Assembly: GCA_002392705.1 (NCBI GenBank)
Contig: DGHP01000078.1
Span: forward strand, 35,764-48,396
Source of the DNA: Lachnospiraceae bacterium UBA3845
GTDB lineage: Bacteria; Bacillota; Clostridia; Lachnospirales; Lachnospiraceae
DNA length: 12,633 nucleotides
Reading direction: 5' to 3'
The translations under genes and the position numbers were made by a program. Under the pieces are notes generated by a model. The model saw only the letters and a program-made list of their open reading frames with translations. It did no database searches and had not been told where the DNA came from. Below, one piece after another: positions 1 to 8,070 of this stretch (the first letter of the stretch is position 1; each line of letters starts with the position of its first letter).

Positions 1-117
1 CTGCGAAGCAGGAACTCCACACACAATTCCTTTCCCCTGCCCGGGACCGGGAGAGGGATGCAGCAGTATGGAAACAGCATGGAAGAATCCGTTCCGGGGC
101 AGGAGAGGATGGCATGA
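1..117 (+). CDS. Possible C-terminal end of an unidentified upstream gene (5' truncated)
   Basis: Frame 1 is open from the first base to a TGA at 115-117. Its stop overlaps the dut start as ATGA, a common arrangement for translationally coupled genes. Its third codon positions are mostly G or C, like the real genes nearby and unlike the other two forward frames here, which are also open. The 38 visible residues show no motif I recognise, and they are rich in Ser, Gly and Pro. It may be the tail of a real protein or an uninformative open frame in GC-rich leader DNA. No function is proposed. Confidence 0.3.
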   Translation: MRSRNSTHNSFPLPGTGRGMQQYGNSMEESVPGQERMA

Positions 118-554
118 AGATCAGGATTATGAAACTGGATGAAAGAGCCGTCCTTCCCGGCGCGGCTACCGGACAGAGCGCGGGATATGATCTGTGCGCC
201 TGCATGAAGGAGGAGAGGACGGTCATTGCCCCCGGATCGACAAAGCTGATCGGAACGGGACTTGCGGCCGCGATCCCGGAAGGGTACTTCGGAGGCGTCT
301 TTGCCAGGAGCGGTCTGTCCCTGAAGCAGGGACTGCGTCCGGCGAACTGTGTCGGGGTGATTGATCCCGATTACCGCGGGGAGATCTGCGTGGCGCTGCA
401 CAACGATTCCGGAACGGAGCGGGTCATAGAGCAGGGAGAGCGCATTGCGCAGCTGCTGATCCTTCCTTTTATGAAAGCCGAATTTGAAGCGTGCGAAAGC
501 CTGGATACGACATCCCGCGGGGAAGGCGGCTTCGGACATACGGGCCTTTACTGA
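114..554 (+). CDS. dut: Deoxyuridine 5'-triphosphate nucleotidohydrolase (dUTPase)
   Basis: Hydrolyses dUTP to dUMP and pyrophosphate. This keeps uracil out of DNA and supplies dUMP for thymidylate synthesis; it acts in the cytoplasm as a homotrimer. All five trimeric dUTPase motifs are visible in order: SAGYDL (residues 22-27), ARSGL (64-68), GVIDPDYRGE with the catalytic Asp (81-90), RIAQLL (110-115) and the mobile C-terminal RGEGGFGHTG (135-144). The 146-residue length is typical for the family. The start at 114 is supported by AGGAG at 101-105, 8 nt upstream, and by family length, although the frame stays open further upstream. Only 24 nt separate it from queH, so the two are probably cotranscribed. 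The family call is secure. Confidence 0.97.
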   Translation: MKIRIMKLDERAVLPGAATGQSAGYDLCACMKEERTVIAPGSTKLIGTGLAAAIPEGYFGGVFARSGLSLKQGLRPANCVGVIDPDYRGEICVALHNDSGTERVIEQGERIAQLLILPFMKAEFEACESLDTTSRGEGGFGHTGLY

Positions 555-578
555 AACCGCATGGACTCCTGAAAAGAT

Positions 579-1223
579 ATGAATCAGATAAACTATCAGA
601 AAAAACTGGATGCGCTTCTGGAGAAGATCAGCAGGCGGACGCAGGAAGGGGAAAAAGTCCCGAGACTGTTCCTGCACAGCTGCTGTGCTCCCTGCTCCAG
701 CTATGTGCTAGAATACCTGTCGGACTATTTTGAAATAACGGATTTTTTTTATAATCCGAACATCGGGCCGCCGGAGGAATACCGGCGCAGGGAAGAAGAG
801 CTTAAGCGGCTGATCGCTGAGATGAAGCCGCGGCATCCTGTTCATTTTTCTCCCGGACGTTATGAGCCGGAGGAATTTTACCGCGCGGTAAAAGGCCTGG
901 AGCAGATCCCGGAGGGAGGGGAGCGCTGCTTTGCCTGCTACCGGCTCAGAATGGAGGAGGCTGCCAGGCTGGCGGCGGAGGGCGCTTATGATTATTTTAC
1001 GACCACCCTCTCCATCAGCCCCCTCAAGAACGCGCAGAAGATCAATGAGATCGGGGAAGAGCTGGCCGGGATCTATGGGGTCTGCCATCTTCCTTCGGAT
1101 TTTAAGAAACGAAACGGCTATCTCCGTTCCATACAGCTGAGCCGGGAACATGATCTCTACCGGCAGGATTACTGCGGCTGTATCTTCTCAAAGATGGAGC
1201 GGGAGAGCGGAAAAAAGCAGTGA
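579..1223 (+). CDS. queH: Epoxyqueuosine reductase QueH (DUF208 family)
   Basis: Reduces epoxyqueuosine to queuosine in tRNAs with GUN anticodons, the last step of queuosine synthesis. QueH is the iron-sulfur, cobalamin-independent alternative to QueG. Diagnostic features are the LHSCCAPC motif near the N-terminus (Cys35, 36 and 39), RCFACY (Cys117 and 120), TTTLSISPLKN (141-151) and DYCGCIFS near the C-terminus (Cys199 and 201). These conserved cysteines fit the known metal-binding sites of the family. The 214-residue length is normal. The ribosome binding site is weak (GAAAAG just before the ATG), which fits coupling to dut 24 nt upstream. argH starts 18 nt after its stop. No other queuosine genes are in view. 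Confidence 0.93.
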   Translation: MNQINYQKKLDALLEKISRRTQEGEKVPRLFLHSCCAPCSSYVLEYLSDYFEITDFFYNPNIGPPEEYRRREEELKRLIAEMKPRHPVHFSPGRYEPEEFYRAVKGLEQIPEGGERCFACYRLRMEEAARLAAEGAYDYFTTTLSISPLKNAQKINEIGEELAGIYGVCHLPSDFKKRNGYLRSIQLSREHDLYRQDYCGCIFSKMERESGKKQ

Positions 1224-1241
1224 GAGATTGGAGGGCGCAGT

Positions 1242-2657
1242 ATGGCGCAGCTTTGGGGCGGCAGATTTACGAAAGAGACAGATGCACTTGTAAAACAGTT
1301 CAATGATTCGCTCCCATTTGACCGCCGGCTTTACCGGCAGGATATCCAGGGCAGCATCGCCCACGCCGCAATGCTCGGCAGGCAGGGGATCCTGACAGAC
1401 GGGGAAGTGGAGGCGATTGTCAGCGGACTCGGATCGATTCTCAGGGATATCGAGAGCGGGGATCTTGCCTTCTCAGATGAATATGAAGATATTCACAGCT
1501 TTGTGGAGGCGCAGCTGATTTGCCGGATCGGGGACGCCGGAAAGAAGCTGCATACCGGACGCAGCCGCAATGACCAGGTCGCGCTGGATATGAAGCTGTA
1601 TGTCCGCGATGAGATTCATGAGACGGACGCCCTGCTGAAGCATTTTCTTAAGACCATCCTGCACGTGATGGAGGAGAACCTGGATACCTACATGCCGGGA
1701 TTCACACATCTGCAGAAAGCGCAGCCGGTCACCCTCGCCCATCATTTCGGGGCATATTTTGAGATGTTCCGCAGGGACAGGGAACATCTGAGTTCCCTGA
1801 TTGAGCGCATGGACACATGTCCGCTGGGAAGCGGGGCTCTTGCCGGGACCACCTATCCTCTGGACCGCAGCTTTACCGCCAGGGAGCTCGGTTTCAGCCG
1901 CCCCTGCCCAAACTCCATGGACGGGGTTTCCGACAGGGATTACCTGATCGAGTTTCTCAGCATTCTGGCCGCCTGCCAGATGCATCTGAGCCGCTTTTCC
2001 GAGGAAGTGATCATCTGGAACAGCAACGAGTACCGTTTTGTGGAACTGGACGACGCCTATTCGACCGGCTCCAGCATCATGCCGCAGAAAAAGAATCCGG
2101 ATATCGCTGAGCTGGTCAGGGGCAAGACCGGCCGCGTCTACGGAGCCCTGATGGGTCTTCTGACCGTGATGAAGGGGATTCCCCTTGCATACAACAAGGA
2201 TATGCAGGAAGACAAGGAGGGCGCTTTCGACGCGATCGACACGGTCAAGCAGAATATCCGCCTCTTTGACGGGATGGTGTCAACCATGAAATTCCGCAGG
2301 GACGTGATGGAGGCTTCCGCGAAAAACGGCTTCACCAATGCCACGGATGCTGCGGATTACCTGGCCTCACGAGGCGTTCCTTTCCGGGATGCCCACGCTG
2401 TTACCGGGAGGCTGGTACTTTACTGTATCGAAAAGGGGAAGGCTCTGGATGACCTGAGTCTTGAAGAATTCAGACAGTTTTCGGACCGTTTTGACAAGGA
2501 TATCTACGAGGCGATCTCCCTGAAGACCTGTGTGGAGAAGCGCCTGACGGAAGGCGCCCCCGGCAGGGCGTCCATGGAGAAAGCGATCGCCGCGTCCAGG
2601 GAATACCTCGGCACACGGCAGAGCGCGGAGTCTGTTTATTCCGCCGGCCATATCTGA
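1242..2657 (+). CDS. argH: Argininosuccinate lyase
   Basis: Splits argininosuccinate into arginine and fumarate, the final step of arginine synthesis; it is a cytoplasmic homotetramer of the fumarase/aspartase superfamily. The N-terminal MAQLWGGRF start is typical. HTGRSRNDQ lies at 104-112, GFTHLQKAQP at 153-162 includes the catalytic His156, and the superfamily signature GSSIMPQKKNP at 276-286 contains the catalytic serine loop. The 471-residue length is slightly above the usual ~460. The start is fixed by GGAGGG at 1230-1235, 6 nt upstream. argG is not adjacent, so the arginine pathway is split across loci here. No ARG-box-like operator was recognised in the short upstream gap. Confidence 0.97.
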   Translation: MAQLWGGRFTKETDALVKQFNDSLPFDRRLYRQDIQGSIAHAAMLGRQGILTDGEVEAIVSGLGSILRDIESGDLAFSDEYEDIHSFVEAQLICRIGDAGKKLHTGRSRNDQVALDMKLYVRDEIHETDALLKHFLKTILHVMEENLDTYMPGFTHLQKAQPVTLAHHFGAYFEMFRRDREHLSSLIERMDTCPLGSGALAGTTYPLDRSFTARELGFSRPCPNSMDGVSDRDYLIEFLSILAACQMHLSRFSEEVIIWNSNEYRFVELDDAYSTGSSIMPQKKNPDIAELVRGKTGRVYGALMGLLTVMKGIPLAYNKDMQEDKEGAFDAIDTVKQNIRLFDGMVSTMKFRRDVMEASAKNGFTNATDAADYLASRGVPFRDAHAVTGRLVLYCIEKGKALDDLSLEEFRQFSDRFDKDIYEAISLKTCVEKRLTEGAPGRASMEKAIAASREYLGTRQSAESVYSAGHI

Positions 2658-2715
2658 AACCAGAAAACATTTGTTCGATCCGGAGATCTGTGGTAAACTA
2701 TAGGAGGTATGATCC

Positions 2716-3801
2716 ATGGAACAGAAACTGAAAGCAGGAATTCTCGGCGCAACAGGTATGGTAGGCCAGCGTTTCATCTCGCTGCTTGCGGACCATCCGT
2801 ATTTTGAGATCACCGCTCTGGCGGCAAGTCCGCGCAGTGCCGGCAAAAGCTATGAGGAGGCGGTCGGCGGCCGCTGGAAGATGGATACTCCTATGCCGGA
2901 GAAGGTTGCGAAGATGACGGTGATGAATGTCACTGAGGTGGAGAAGGTCGCTTCCCAGGTTGACCTGGTTTTTTCCGCCGTCGATATGAGCAAGGACGAG
3001 ATCCGCAGGATTGAGGAGGCTTACGCGAAGACGGAGACGCCGGTGGTATCCAACAACAGCGCCCATCGCTGGACGCCTGATGTTCCCATGGTAGTGCCGG
3101 AGATCAACGTGGAGCATTTCGATGTGATTCCTTTCCAGAAGAAGAGACTGGGCACGGAGCGCGGTTTCATTGCCGTGAAGCCCAACTGTTCGATTCAGGC
3201 CTACGCGCCGGCCCTCGCGGCCTGGAGGGAGTTCGGACCTACAGAACTGGTCGCTACCACATACCAGGCCATCTCCGGAGCGGGCAAAACCTTCCGCGAC
3301 TGGCCGGAGATGGTGGGAAACGTGATCCCCTTTATTTCCGGTGAGGAGGAGAAGAGCGAGAAGGAGCCGCTGCGCATCTTCGGTCATATCGAGAACGGCG
3401 TGATCGTTCCGGCGAAGGAGCCTGTCATCACATGCCAGTGTGTGCGCATCCCGGTTCTCAACGGCCATACCGCGGCTGCCTTTGTGCGCTTCAGGGAGAA
3501 GCCTTCCAAAGAGGAGCTGATCGACAGGCTCGTCAGTTTCCGCGGCTATCCCCAGGAACATAATCTTCCGAGCGCCCCGAAGCAGTTTATCCAGTACTGC
3601 ACGGAGGACAACCGTCCCCAGATTACGCTCGACGTGGATTATGAGAGAGGGATGGGCATCTCCATCGGCCGCCTGAGAGAGGATACGGTCTATGACTGGA
3701 AGTTCATAGGCATGGCGCACAATACGCTGCGCGGCGCCGCGGGAGGCGCTGTCCTCTGTGCGGAGACCCTTGTTTCCCTGGGATATATTGCGAAGAAGTG
3801 A
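2716..3801 (+). CDS. asd: Aspartate-semialdehyde dehydrogenase (archaeal/fungal-type subfamily)
   Basis: Makes L-aspartate-semialdehyde from aspartyl phosphate with NADPH, the branch-point step for lysine/diaminopimelate, threonine and methionine. The Rossmann nucleotide-binding loop GATGMVGQ is at 11-18, SNNSAHR at 112-118, the catalytic Cys158 in KPNCS, YQAISGAGK at 183-191 and the catalytic His251 in LNGHT. The long form (361 residues) and the C-terminal DWKFIGMAHNTLRGAAGG stretch (327-344) resemble the archaeal/fungal-type enzymes more than the short E. coli or Bacillus type. This subfamily call is from memory of motifs, not a tree. A consensus-quality AGGAGG (2702-2707, 8 nt spacing) fixes the start. 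It lies 58 nt after argH, likely the same operon. Confidence 0.95.
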   Translation: MEQKLKAGILGATGMVGQRFISLLADHPYFEITALAASPRSAGKSYEEAVGGRWKMDTPMPEKVAKMTVMNVTEVEKVASQVDLVFSAVDMSKDEIRRIEEAYAKTETPVVSNNSAHRWTPDVPMVVPEINVEHFDVIPFQKKRLGTERGFIAVKPNCSIQAYAPALAAWREFGPTELVATTYQAISGAGKTFRDWPEMVGNVIPFISGEEEKSEKEPLRIFGHIENGVIVPAKEPVITCQCVRIPVLNGHTAAAFVRFREKPSKEELIDRLVSFRGYPQEHNLPSAPKQFIQYCTEDNRPQITLDVDYERGMGISIGRLREDTVYDWKFIGMAHNTLRGAAGGAVLCAETLVSLGYIAKK

Positions 3802-3833
3802 TGTCTGTTCACTCCCGTGAGCATTGACAGAAG

Positions 3834-3868
3834 GTAAACGCGGCAGCCCCCAGGCTGCCGTGCTTTAC
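3834..3868 (+). terminator. Strong hairpin after asd, without a U-tract
   Basis: CGGCAGCC (3841-3848) pairs perfectly with GGCTGCCG (3853-3860) around a CCCA loop. The stem continues through G-U and C-G pairs and, after a one-base bulge, through GTAAA/TTTAC, giving about 15 bp. It sits 32 nt after the asd stop and 29 nt before topB. No run of T follows, so it is not a textbook intrinsic terminator. It could be a factor-dependent terminator, a 3'-end stabiliser or an mRNA processing boundary between the metabolic and DNA-topology blocks. The pairing is seen directly; the role is inferred. Confidence 0.45.
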
Positions 3869-3897
3869 GGATATGGAGAGAGTACCCGCAGACAGGT

Positions 3898-5988
3898 ATG
3901 GGCAAATCATTATTTATTGCAGAGAAGCCGAGTGTCGCGCAGGAATTTGCGAAGGCACTCGGTGAATCTATGACAAGGCATGACGGCTACCAGGAATCGG
4001 AGAACCTGCTGGTGACCTGGTGCGTCGGGCATCTGATTACCATGAGCTATCCGGATGCCTACGATGAGCGATATAAAAAGTGGAGTCTTGATACGCTTCC
4101 TTTTCTGCCTGAGCATTTCCTCTATGAGACGATCCCGTCCGCCAGAAAGCAGTTCGGGATCGTAAAGAATCTCCTGAACAGGCCGGACGTGGAGACGATC
4201 TATGTCTGCACAGACTCCGGACGCGAGGGAGAGTATATCTACCGCCTGGTAAGGCAGGAAGCCGGCGTCAGGGGGAAGAAGGAAAAGCGGGTCTGGATCG
4301 ATTCCCAGACAGAGGAGGAGATCCTGCGCGGGATCAGGGAAGCGAAGGATCTGAGCGCCTATGACAACCTCAGCGCGGCAGCTTATCTGCGCGCAAAGGA
4401 AGATTATCTGATGGGAATCAATTTTTCCAGAGCCCTCACCCTGAAGTACGGCAATTCGATGGCAGCCTTTCTCGGAGAGCGTTACTGTGTGATTTCCGTA
4501 GGCAGGGTTATGACCTGTGTCCTTGGCATGGTTGTCCGGAGGGAGCGTGAGATCCGGGATTTCAGGGAGACTCCCTTTTACCGCGTCATGGCAGTGCTCA
4601 GCGCAGGACAGTCCCCCTTCCGCGCCGAGTGGCGTGCCGTCGAGGGCTCCCGTTATTATCAGAGCCCGAAGCTTTATAAAGAGAACGGTTTTCGCAGCAG
4701 GGAGGACGCGGAACAGCTGATTTCAAGTCTTTCCGAAAAAGAGCCGCTTCAGGCTGCGCTTGTTTCCATTGAGAAAAAGAAGGAAAAAAAGAATCCGCCC
4801 CTGCTTTACAACCTTGCCGAGCTTCAGAACGACTGCAGCCGTCTCTTCCGGATCAGCCCGGACCAGACCCTGAATATCGTTCAGGAGCTTTACGAAAAAA
4901 AACTGGTCACCTATCCCAGAACGGACGCGAGAGTGCTCTCGTCCGCCATAGCGAAGGTGATCGGGCAGAATCTGTCCGGGCTTAAGAATTTCGCCCCGGC
5001 GTCGCCCTTTGCGGAGGAAGCGCTGCAGGCGGGCAGCTGGAAAACGATCGCGAAGACCCGCTATGTGGATGATAAGCAGATCACGGATCACTACGCCCTG
5101 ATCCCGACCGGACAGGGCCTCAGTGCCCTGAAGGGCCTCAGTTCCACGGCTTTCGGCGTCTACTGCACGATTGTAAAACGCTTTCTCGGCATCTTCTATC
5201 CTCCGGCGGTGTACCGCAGGATCAGCCTGGTTCTTGACTCTTCCGGGGAAAAGTTTTTCGCCTCTTTCCGCATTCTGGAGGAGGAAGGCTACCTGAGGGT
5301 GATGAAGGAGAATGGCGCTTCCGCGGAGGAGGAGCAGAACGCGGGCGGGGGAGGAGAATGGAACCCTGAACTTCTTCAGGCACTGGAGAAGCTGAGAAAA
5401 GGAGCTGTCCTTCCGGTGAGCGGATTTGAGATCCGGGAAGGGAAGACCTCTCCGCCCAAGCGCTATAATTCCGGTTCGATGATTCTTGCCATGGAGAATG
5501 CGGGACAGTTGATCGAGGATGAGGAGCTGCGCGAACAGATCAAGTCCTGCGGGATCGGGACCAGCGCGACCAGGGCGGAGATCCTGAAGAAGCTGGTGTC
5601 GAACCGCTATATTCAGCTGAACAGCAAGACACAGATTCTGACGCCCACTCTGATGGGGGAGATGATCTATGATGTGGTTCTGAGGTCCATCCGCTCCCTG
5701 CTGAATCCCGAGCTGACAGCCAGCTGGGAGAAGGGACTGAATTATGTGGCAGAGGGCTCCATCACATCGGCGGAATATATGGAGAAGCTGAGCGCATTTA
5801 TATACAGGTGGACCAACGGCGTGAAGCAGGCCGGCAACCAGAGCCAGCTTCTTCCCTGCTACCAGAGCGCTGCCCGCTTCTACAAGACACGCGGCGGCGC
5901 CGGGCAGGCATCTTACAAAGGCCGGCGGAGCGCAGGCTCATCCGGCAGCGGAAAGAAGAAAAAGAAAGAGACGGCAGCAGAAGGCTGA
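3898..5988 (+). CDS. topB: DNA topoisomerase III (type IA)
   Basis: Cuts one DNA strand, passes another through and reseals; bacterial TopB is mainly a decatenase acting on single-stranded regions and recombination or replication intermediates. The toprim domain opens with LFIAEKPSVAQEFAKAL and contains TDSGREGE (105-112). The active-site Tyr339 lies in VTYPRTD, HYALIPTG (398-405) follows, and GIGTSATRAEIL is at 552-563. At 696 residues it matches Firmicute TopB. There are no Cys4 zinc fingers; the tail (from about 645) is Gly/Ser-rich with a run of five lysines, likely disordered and DNA-binding. The second toprim acid is Gly (DSG), which I recall from other Firmicute TopB proteins. The ribosome binding site is weak (ACAGG, very close), but MGKSLFIAEKP is the expected family start. 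Confidence 0.95.
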   Translation: MGKSLFIAEKPSVAQEFAKALGESMTRHDGYQESENLLVTWCVGHLITMSYPDAYDERYKKWSLDTLPFLPEHFLYETIPSARKQFGIVKNLLNRPDVETIYVCTDSGREGEYIYRLVRQEAGVRGKKEKRVWIDSQTEEEILRGIREAKDLSAYDNLSAAAYLRAKEDYLMGINFSRALTLKYGNSMAAFLGERYCVISVGRVMTCVLGMVVRREREIRDFRETPFYRVMAVLSAGQSPFRAEWRAVEGSRYYQSPKLYKENGFRSREDAEQLISSLSEKEPLQAALVSIEKKKEKKNPPLLYNLAELQNDCSRLFRISPDQTLNIVQELYEKKLVTYPRTDARVLSSAIAKVIGQNLSGLKNFAPASPFAEEALQAGSWKTIAKTRYVDDKQITDHYALIPTGQGLSALKGLSSTAFGVYCTIVKRFLGIFYPPAVYRRISLVLDSSGEKFFASFRILEEEGYLRVMKENGASAEEEQNAGGGGEWNPELLQALEKLRKGAVLPVSGFEIREGKTSPPKRYNSGSMILAMENAGQLIEDEELREQIKSCGIGTSATRAEILKKLVSNRYIQLNSKTQILTPTLMGEMIYDVVLRSIRSLLNPELTASWEKGLNYVAEGSITSAEYMEKLSAFIYRWTNGVKQAGNQSQLLPCYQSAARFYKTRGGAGQASYKGRRSAGSSGSGKKKKKETAAEG

Positions 5989-6027
5989 CACCAGCGCATG
6001 CGGAGCAGATACCCATGCGGATCTGAT

Positions 6028-6033
6028 AAAGGA
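6028..6033 (+). promoter_or_regulatory. Ribosome binding site deciding the GyrB/ParE-family start
   Basis: AAAGGA lies 6 nt before the ATG at 6040. The in-frame ATG at 5998 has no Shine-Dalgarno match, and the 14 extra residues it would add (rich in Arg, Ser and Gly) do not resemble the family. The protein [17 protein letters not shown] from 6040 matches the usual GyrB/ParE N-terminus. Confidence 0.75.
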
Positions 6034-6039
6034 CAGGGA

Positions 6040-7965
6040 ATGGCAAAGACAAAGGGATACAATGCGGAATCGATCACAGTGCTGGAAGGACTGGAAGCGG
6101 TCAGGCGCAGACCCGGCATGTACATCGGAAGTACCTCCAGGAAGGGGCTTAACCATCTGATCTATGAAATCGTAGACAATTCTGTGGATGAGCATCTGGC
6201 CGGATACTGCAGCGAGATCACCGTGACGCTGAACGATGACGGGAGCGCCGCCATATCCGACAACGGACGCGGGATTCCCATCGACCTGCACGCGAAGGGC
6301 GTCAGCGCGGAGCGCGTGGTCTTCACGACGCTTCACGCCGGCGGCAAGTTTGACAACAGCTCCTACAAGACCAGCGGAGGCCTCCACGGCGTCGGCTCTT
6401 CCGTAGTCAACGCCCTCTCGGTCTGGCTGGACGTGAAGGTGTCCAGGGACGGGAAGATCTATCATGACCATTACAGGAAGGGGCAGCCTGACCTGGAACT
6501 TGAAAACGGCCTGCTCCCCGTAATCGGGAAGTCCAGGGAGACGGGGACGGCCATCTGTTTTCTCCCGGACCCCGAGATCTTTACCCAGACAACCCGCTTT
6601 TCCTCCAGCGACGTCAAGAACCGCCTGCATGAGACGGCTTATCTGAATCCCGAGCTTACGATCATCTTCCGGGACCTTCGTGACGGCAGGGAGGAGGAGG
6701 TCCGCTTCCATGAGCCGGACGGCATCCTCGGTTTTATCCGGGATATCAACAAAAACAAGGAGACCGTCTGCGATCCGATCTATGTGAAGGGCGTAAGCGA
6801 TGATATTACGGTGGAACTGGCGATCCAGTATGTGAATGAATTCCATGAGGACGTCCTGGGTTTCTGCAATAATATCTTCAACGCGGAGGGCGGAACCCAC
6901 CTGACGGGGTTCAAGACGGCTTTTACCAGCGTCATGAACAGCTACGCCAGGGAACTGGGGATCCTGAAGGAGAAAGACAGCAATTTCACCGGCGCGGATA
7001 TCCGCAACGGTATGACTGCAGTGATCTCGATCCGCCACCCGGACCCCAGTTTTGAGGGGCAGACCAAGACCAAGCTTGACAACGCGGATGCGGCCAGGGC
7101 GGTAGCCAAGGTCACGGGCGACGAGATCACCCGCTATTTTGACAGGAATCTCGCCGCGCTGAAGGAGGTGCTGGGCTGCGCCGAGAAGGCGGCGAAGATC
7201 CGCCGGACGGAAGAAAAAGCCAGGACCAACCTGCTCACAAAACAGAAGTATTCCTTTGACTCCAACGGGAAGCTGGCGAACTGCGAATCGAAGGATCCGA
7301 AAAAATGCGAGATCTTCATCGTCGAGGGAGACTCCGCCGGAGGCAGCGCAAAAACGGCGCGCGACAGGTCCTTCCAGGCGATCCTTCCCATCCGGGGCAA
7401 GATCCTGAACGTGGAAAAGGCGTCGATTGACAAGATCCTCGCCAACGCCGAGATCAAGACCATGATCAATTCCTTCGGATGCGGTTTTTCAGAGGGGTAC
7501 GGCAACGATTTTGATATCAGCAGGCTGCGCTATGACAAGATCATCATCATGGCAGACGCGGACGTGGACGGGGCGCATATCTGCACCCTGCTCCTGACCC
7601 TGTTCTACCGCTTCATGCCGGACCTGATCTATGAGGGGCATGTCTATATTGCCATGCCGCCGCTTTACAAGGCGATTCCCTCCAGGGGAGAGGAAGAGTA
7701 TCTCTACGATGACGAGGCCCTTGCCCGCTACCGGAAGAAGCACAGGGCGCCCTTTACCCTGCAGCGCTACAAGGGTCTGGGCGAGATGGACCCGGACCAG
7801 CTCTGGGAGACCACGCTGAATCCCGAGACGCGCACCATGCGCCAGGTGGGGATCGAAGACGGCCGTATGGCCAGCGACGTGACGGAACTTCTGATGGGCA
7901 ATGACGTTCCGCCCCGCAAGGAATTTATCTATGAGCATGCCCGCGACGCCGCACTGGATATCTGA
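6040..7965 (+). CDS. Type IIA DNA topoisomerase, ATPase subunit B (GyrB/ParE family, GyrB-like sequence)
   Basis: The B subunit supplies ATP-driven strand passage for a type IIA topoisomerase (gyrase or topoisomerase IV) with the A subunit encoded next. In the 641-residue protein from 6040, the GHKL ATPase shows EIVDNSVDE (Glu43 general base, Asn47 Mg ligand), DNGRGIP (74-80), HAGGKF (99-104) and GGLHGVG (113-119). The transducer lysine loop QTKTK is at 341-345, and the toprim domain has EGDSAGG (429-435), GKILNVEK (453-460) and DADVDGAHI (506-514). GKILNVEK and LRYDKIIIM look GyrB-like rather than ParE-like, but HICTLLLT has Cys where GyrB usually has Arg. Length fits both. Because the partner lacks the GyrA box, a topoisomerase IV-like function is favoured, so no gyrB/parE symbol is given. 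The gap after topB is 51 nt. Confidence 0.93.
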   Translation: MAKTKGYNAESITVLEGLEAVRRRPGMYIGSTSRKGLNHLIYEIVDNSVDEHLAGYCSEITVTLNDDGSAAISDNGRGIPIDLHAKGVSAERVVFTTLHAGGKFDNSSYKTSGGLHGVGSSVVNALSVWLDVKVSRDGKIYHDHYRKGQPDLELENGLLPVIGKSRETGTAICFLPDPEIFTQTTRFSSSDVKNRLHETAYLNPELTIIFRDLRDGREEEVRFHEPDGILGFIRDINKNKETVCDPIYVKGVSDDITVELAIQYVNEFHEDVLGFCNNIFNAEGGTHLTGFKTAFTSVMNSYARELGILKEKDSNFTGADIRNGMTAVISIRHPDPSFEGQTKTKLDNADAARAVAKVTGDEITRYFDRNLAALKEVLGCAEKAAKIRRTEEKARTNLLTKQKYSFDSNGKLANCESKDPKKCEIFIVEGDSAGGSAKTARDRSFQAILPIRGKILNVEKASIDKILANAEIKTMINSFGCGFSEGYGNDFDISRLRYDKIIIMADADVDGAHICTLLLTLFYRFMPDLIYEGHVYIAMPPLYKAIPSRGEEEYLYDDEALARYRKKHRAPFTLQRYKGLGEMDPDQLWETTLNPETRTMRQVGIEDGRMASDVTELLMGNDVPPRKEFIYEHARDAALDI

Positions 7966-8026
7966 CGGCAGCGGGGAAGAGGCTTGTATCCGCATACGAA
8001 TCACTGTGAACCGGCATGAACTGACG

Positions 8027-8047
8027 GCCGGCAGCGGACGCTGCGGC
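8027..8047 (+). other. Small hairpin just before the A-subunit ribosome binding site
   Basis: GCC-(g)-GCAGC (8027-8035) pairs with GCTGC-GGC (8040-8047) around the loop GGAC, giving 8 bp with one bulged G. It ends 6 nt before the AGGAG at 8054. No T-run follows, so it is not a terminator. It might limit ribosome access or mark an mRNA processing point between the B and A subunits. GC-rich DNA makes such small stems common, so the role is uncertain. Confidence 0.35.
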
Positions 8048-8053
8048 ATATGC

Positions 8054-8058
8054 AGGAG
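8054..8058 (+). promoter_or_regulatory. Ribosome binding site deciding the A-subunit start
   Basis: AGGAG lies 12 nt before the ATG at 8071 and inside the codons that would follow an alternative ATG at 8050. The 8050 ATG has no Shine-Dalgarno match. [23 protein letters not shown] from 8071 begins as family members do, so 8071 is preferred although the spacing is somewhat long. Confidence 0.65.
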
Positions 8059-8070
8059 AAGAAAAAACAG

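Noticed and set aside
491..733. Open frame overlapping the end of dut and the start of queH
   Set aside because: Out of frame with two well-supported genes, and its product has no recognisable motif.
2671..2699. Possible promoter before asd (TTGTTC, 17-bp spacer, TG-extended TAAACT)
   Set aside because: Transcription would begin near 2706, inside the asd Shine-Dalgarno sequence, leaving no usable ribosome binding site. The -35 match is also poor.
2698..3720. Long antisense open frame opposite asd
   Set aside because: It lies entirely opposite a gene with intact catalytic motifs; no family signature and no ribosome binding site logic.
3824..3852. Perfect -35 hexamer TTGACA after asd
   Set aside because: At 17-bp spacing the -10 position is CCCCCA inside the hairpin; no workable -10 is present.
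4783..4899. dnaX-like slippery heptamers in topB (A AAA AAG near 4784 and an A8 run near 4893)
   Set aside because: Both encode ordinary Glu-Lys-Lys in frame. I saw no convincing downstream stimulatory stem, and a shift would remove the active-site tyrosine region. Probably chance.
5997..6021. CATGCGGA direct repeat between topB and the B subunit
   Set aside because: Only 8 bp, two copies, in GC-rich sequence; expected by chance and no associated feature.
5938..7038. Long antisense open frame (over 360 codons) opposite the B subunit
   Set aside because: The + strand protein has full GHKL/toprim motifs. The antisense product shows no family motif, and such frames arise from GC-rich codon bias.
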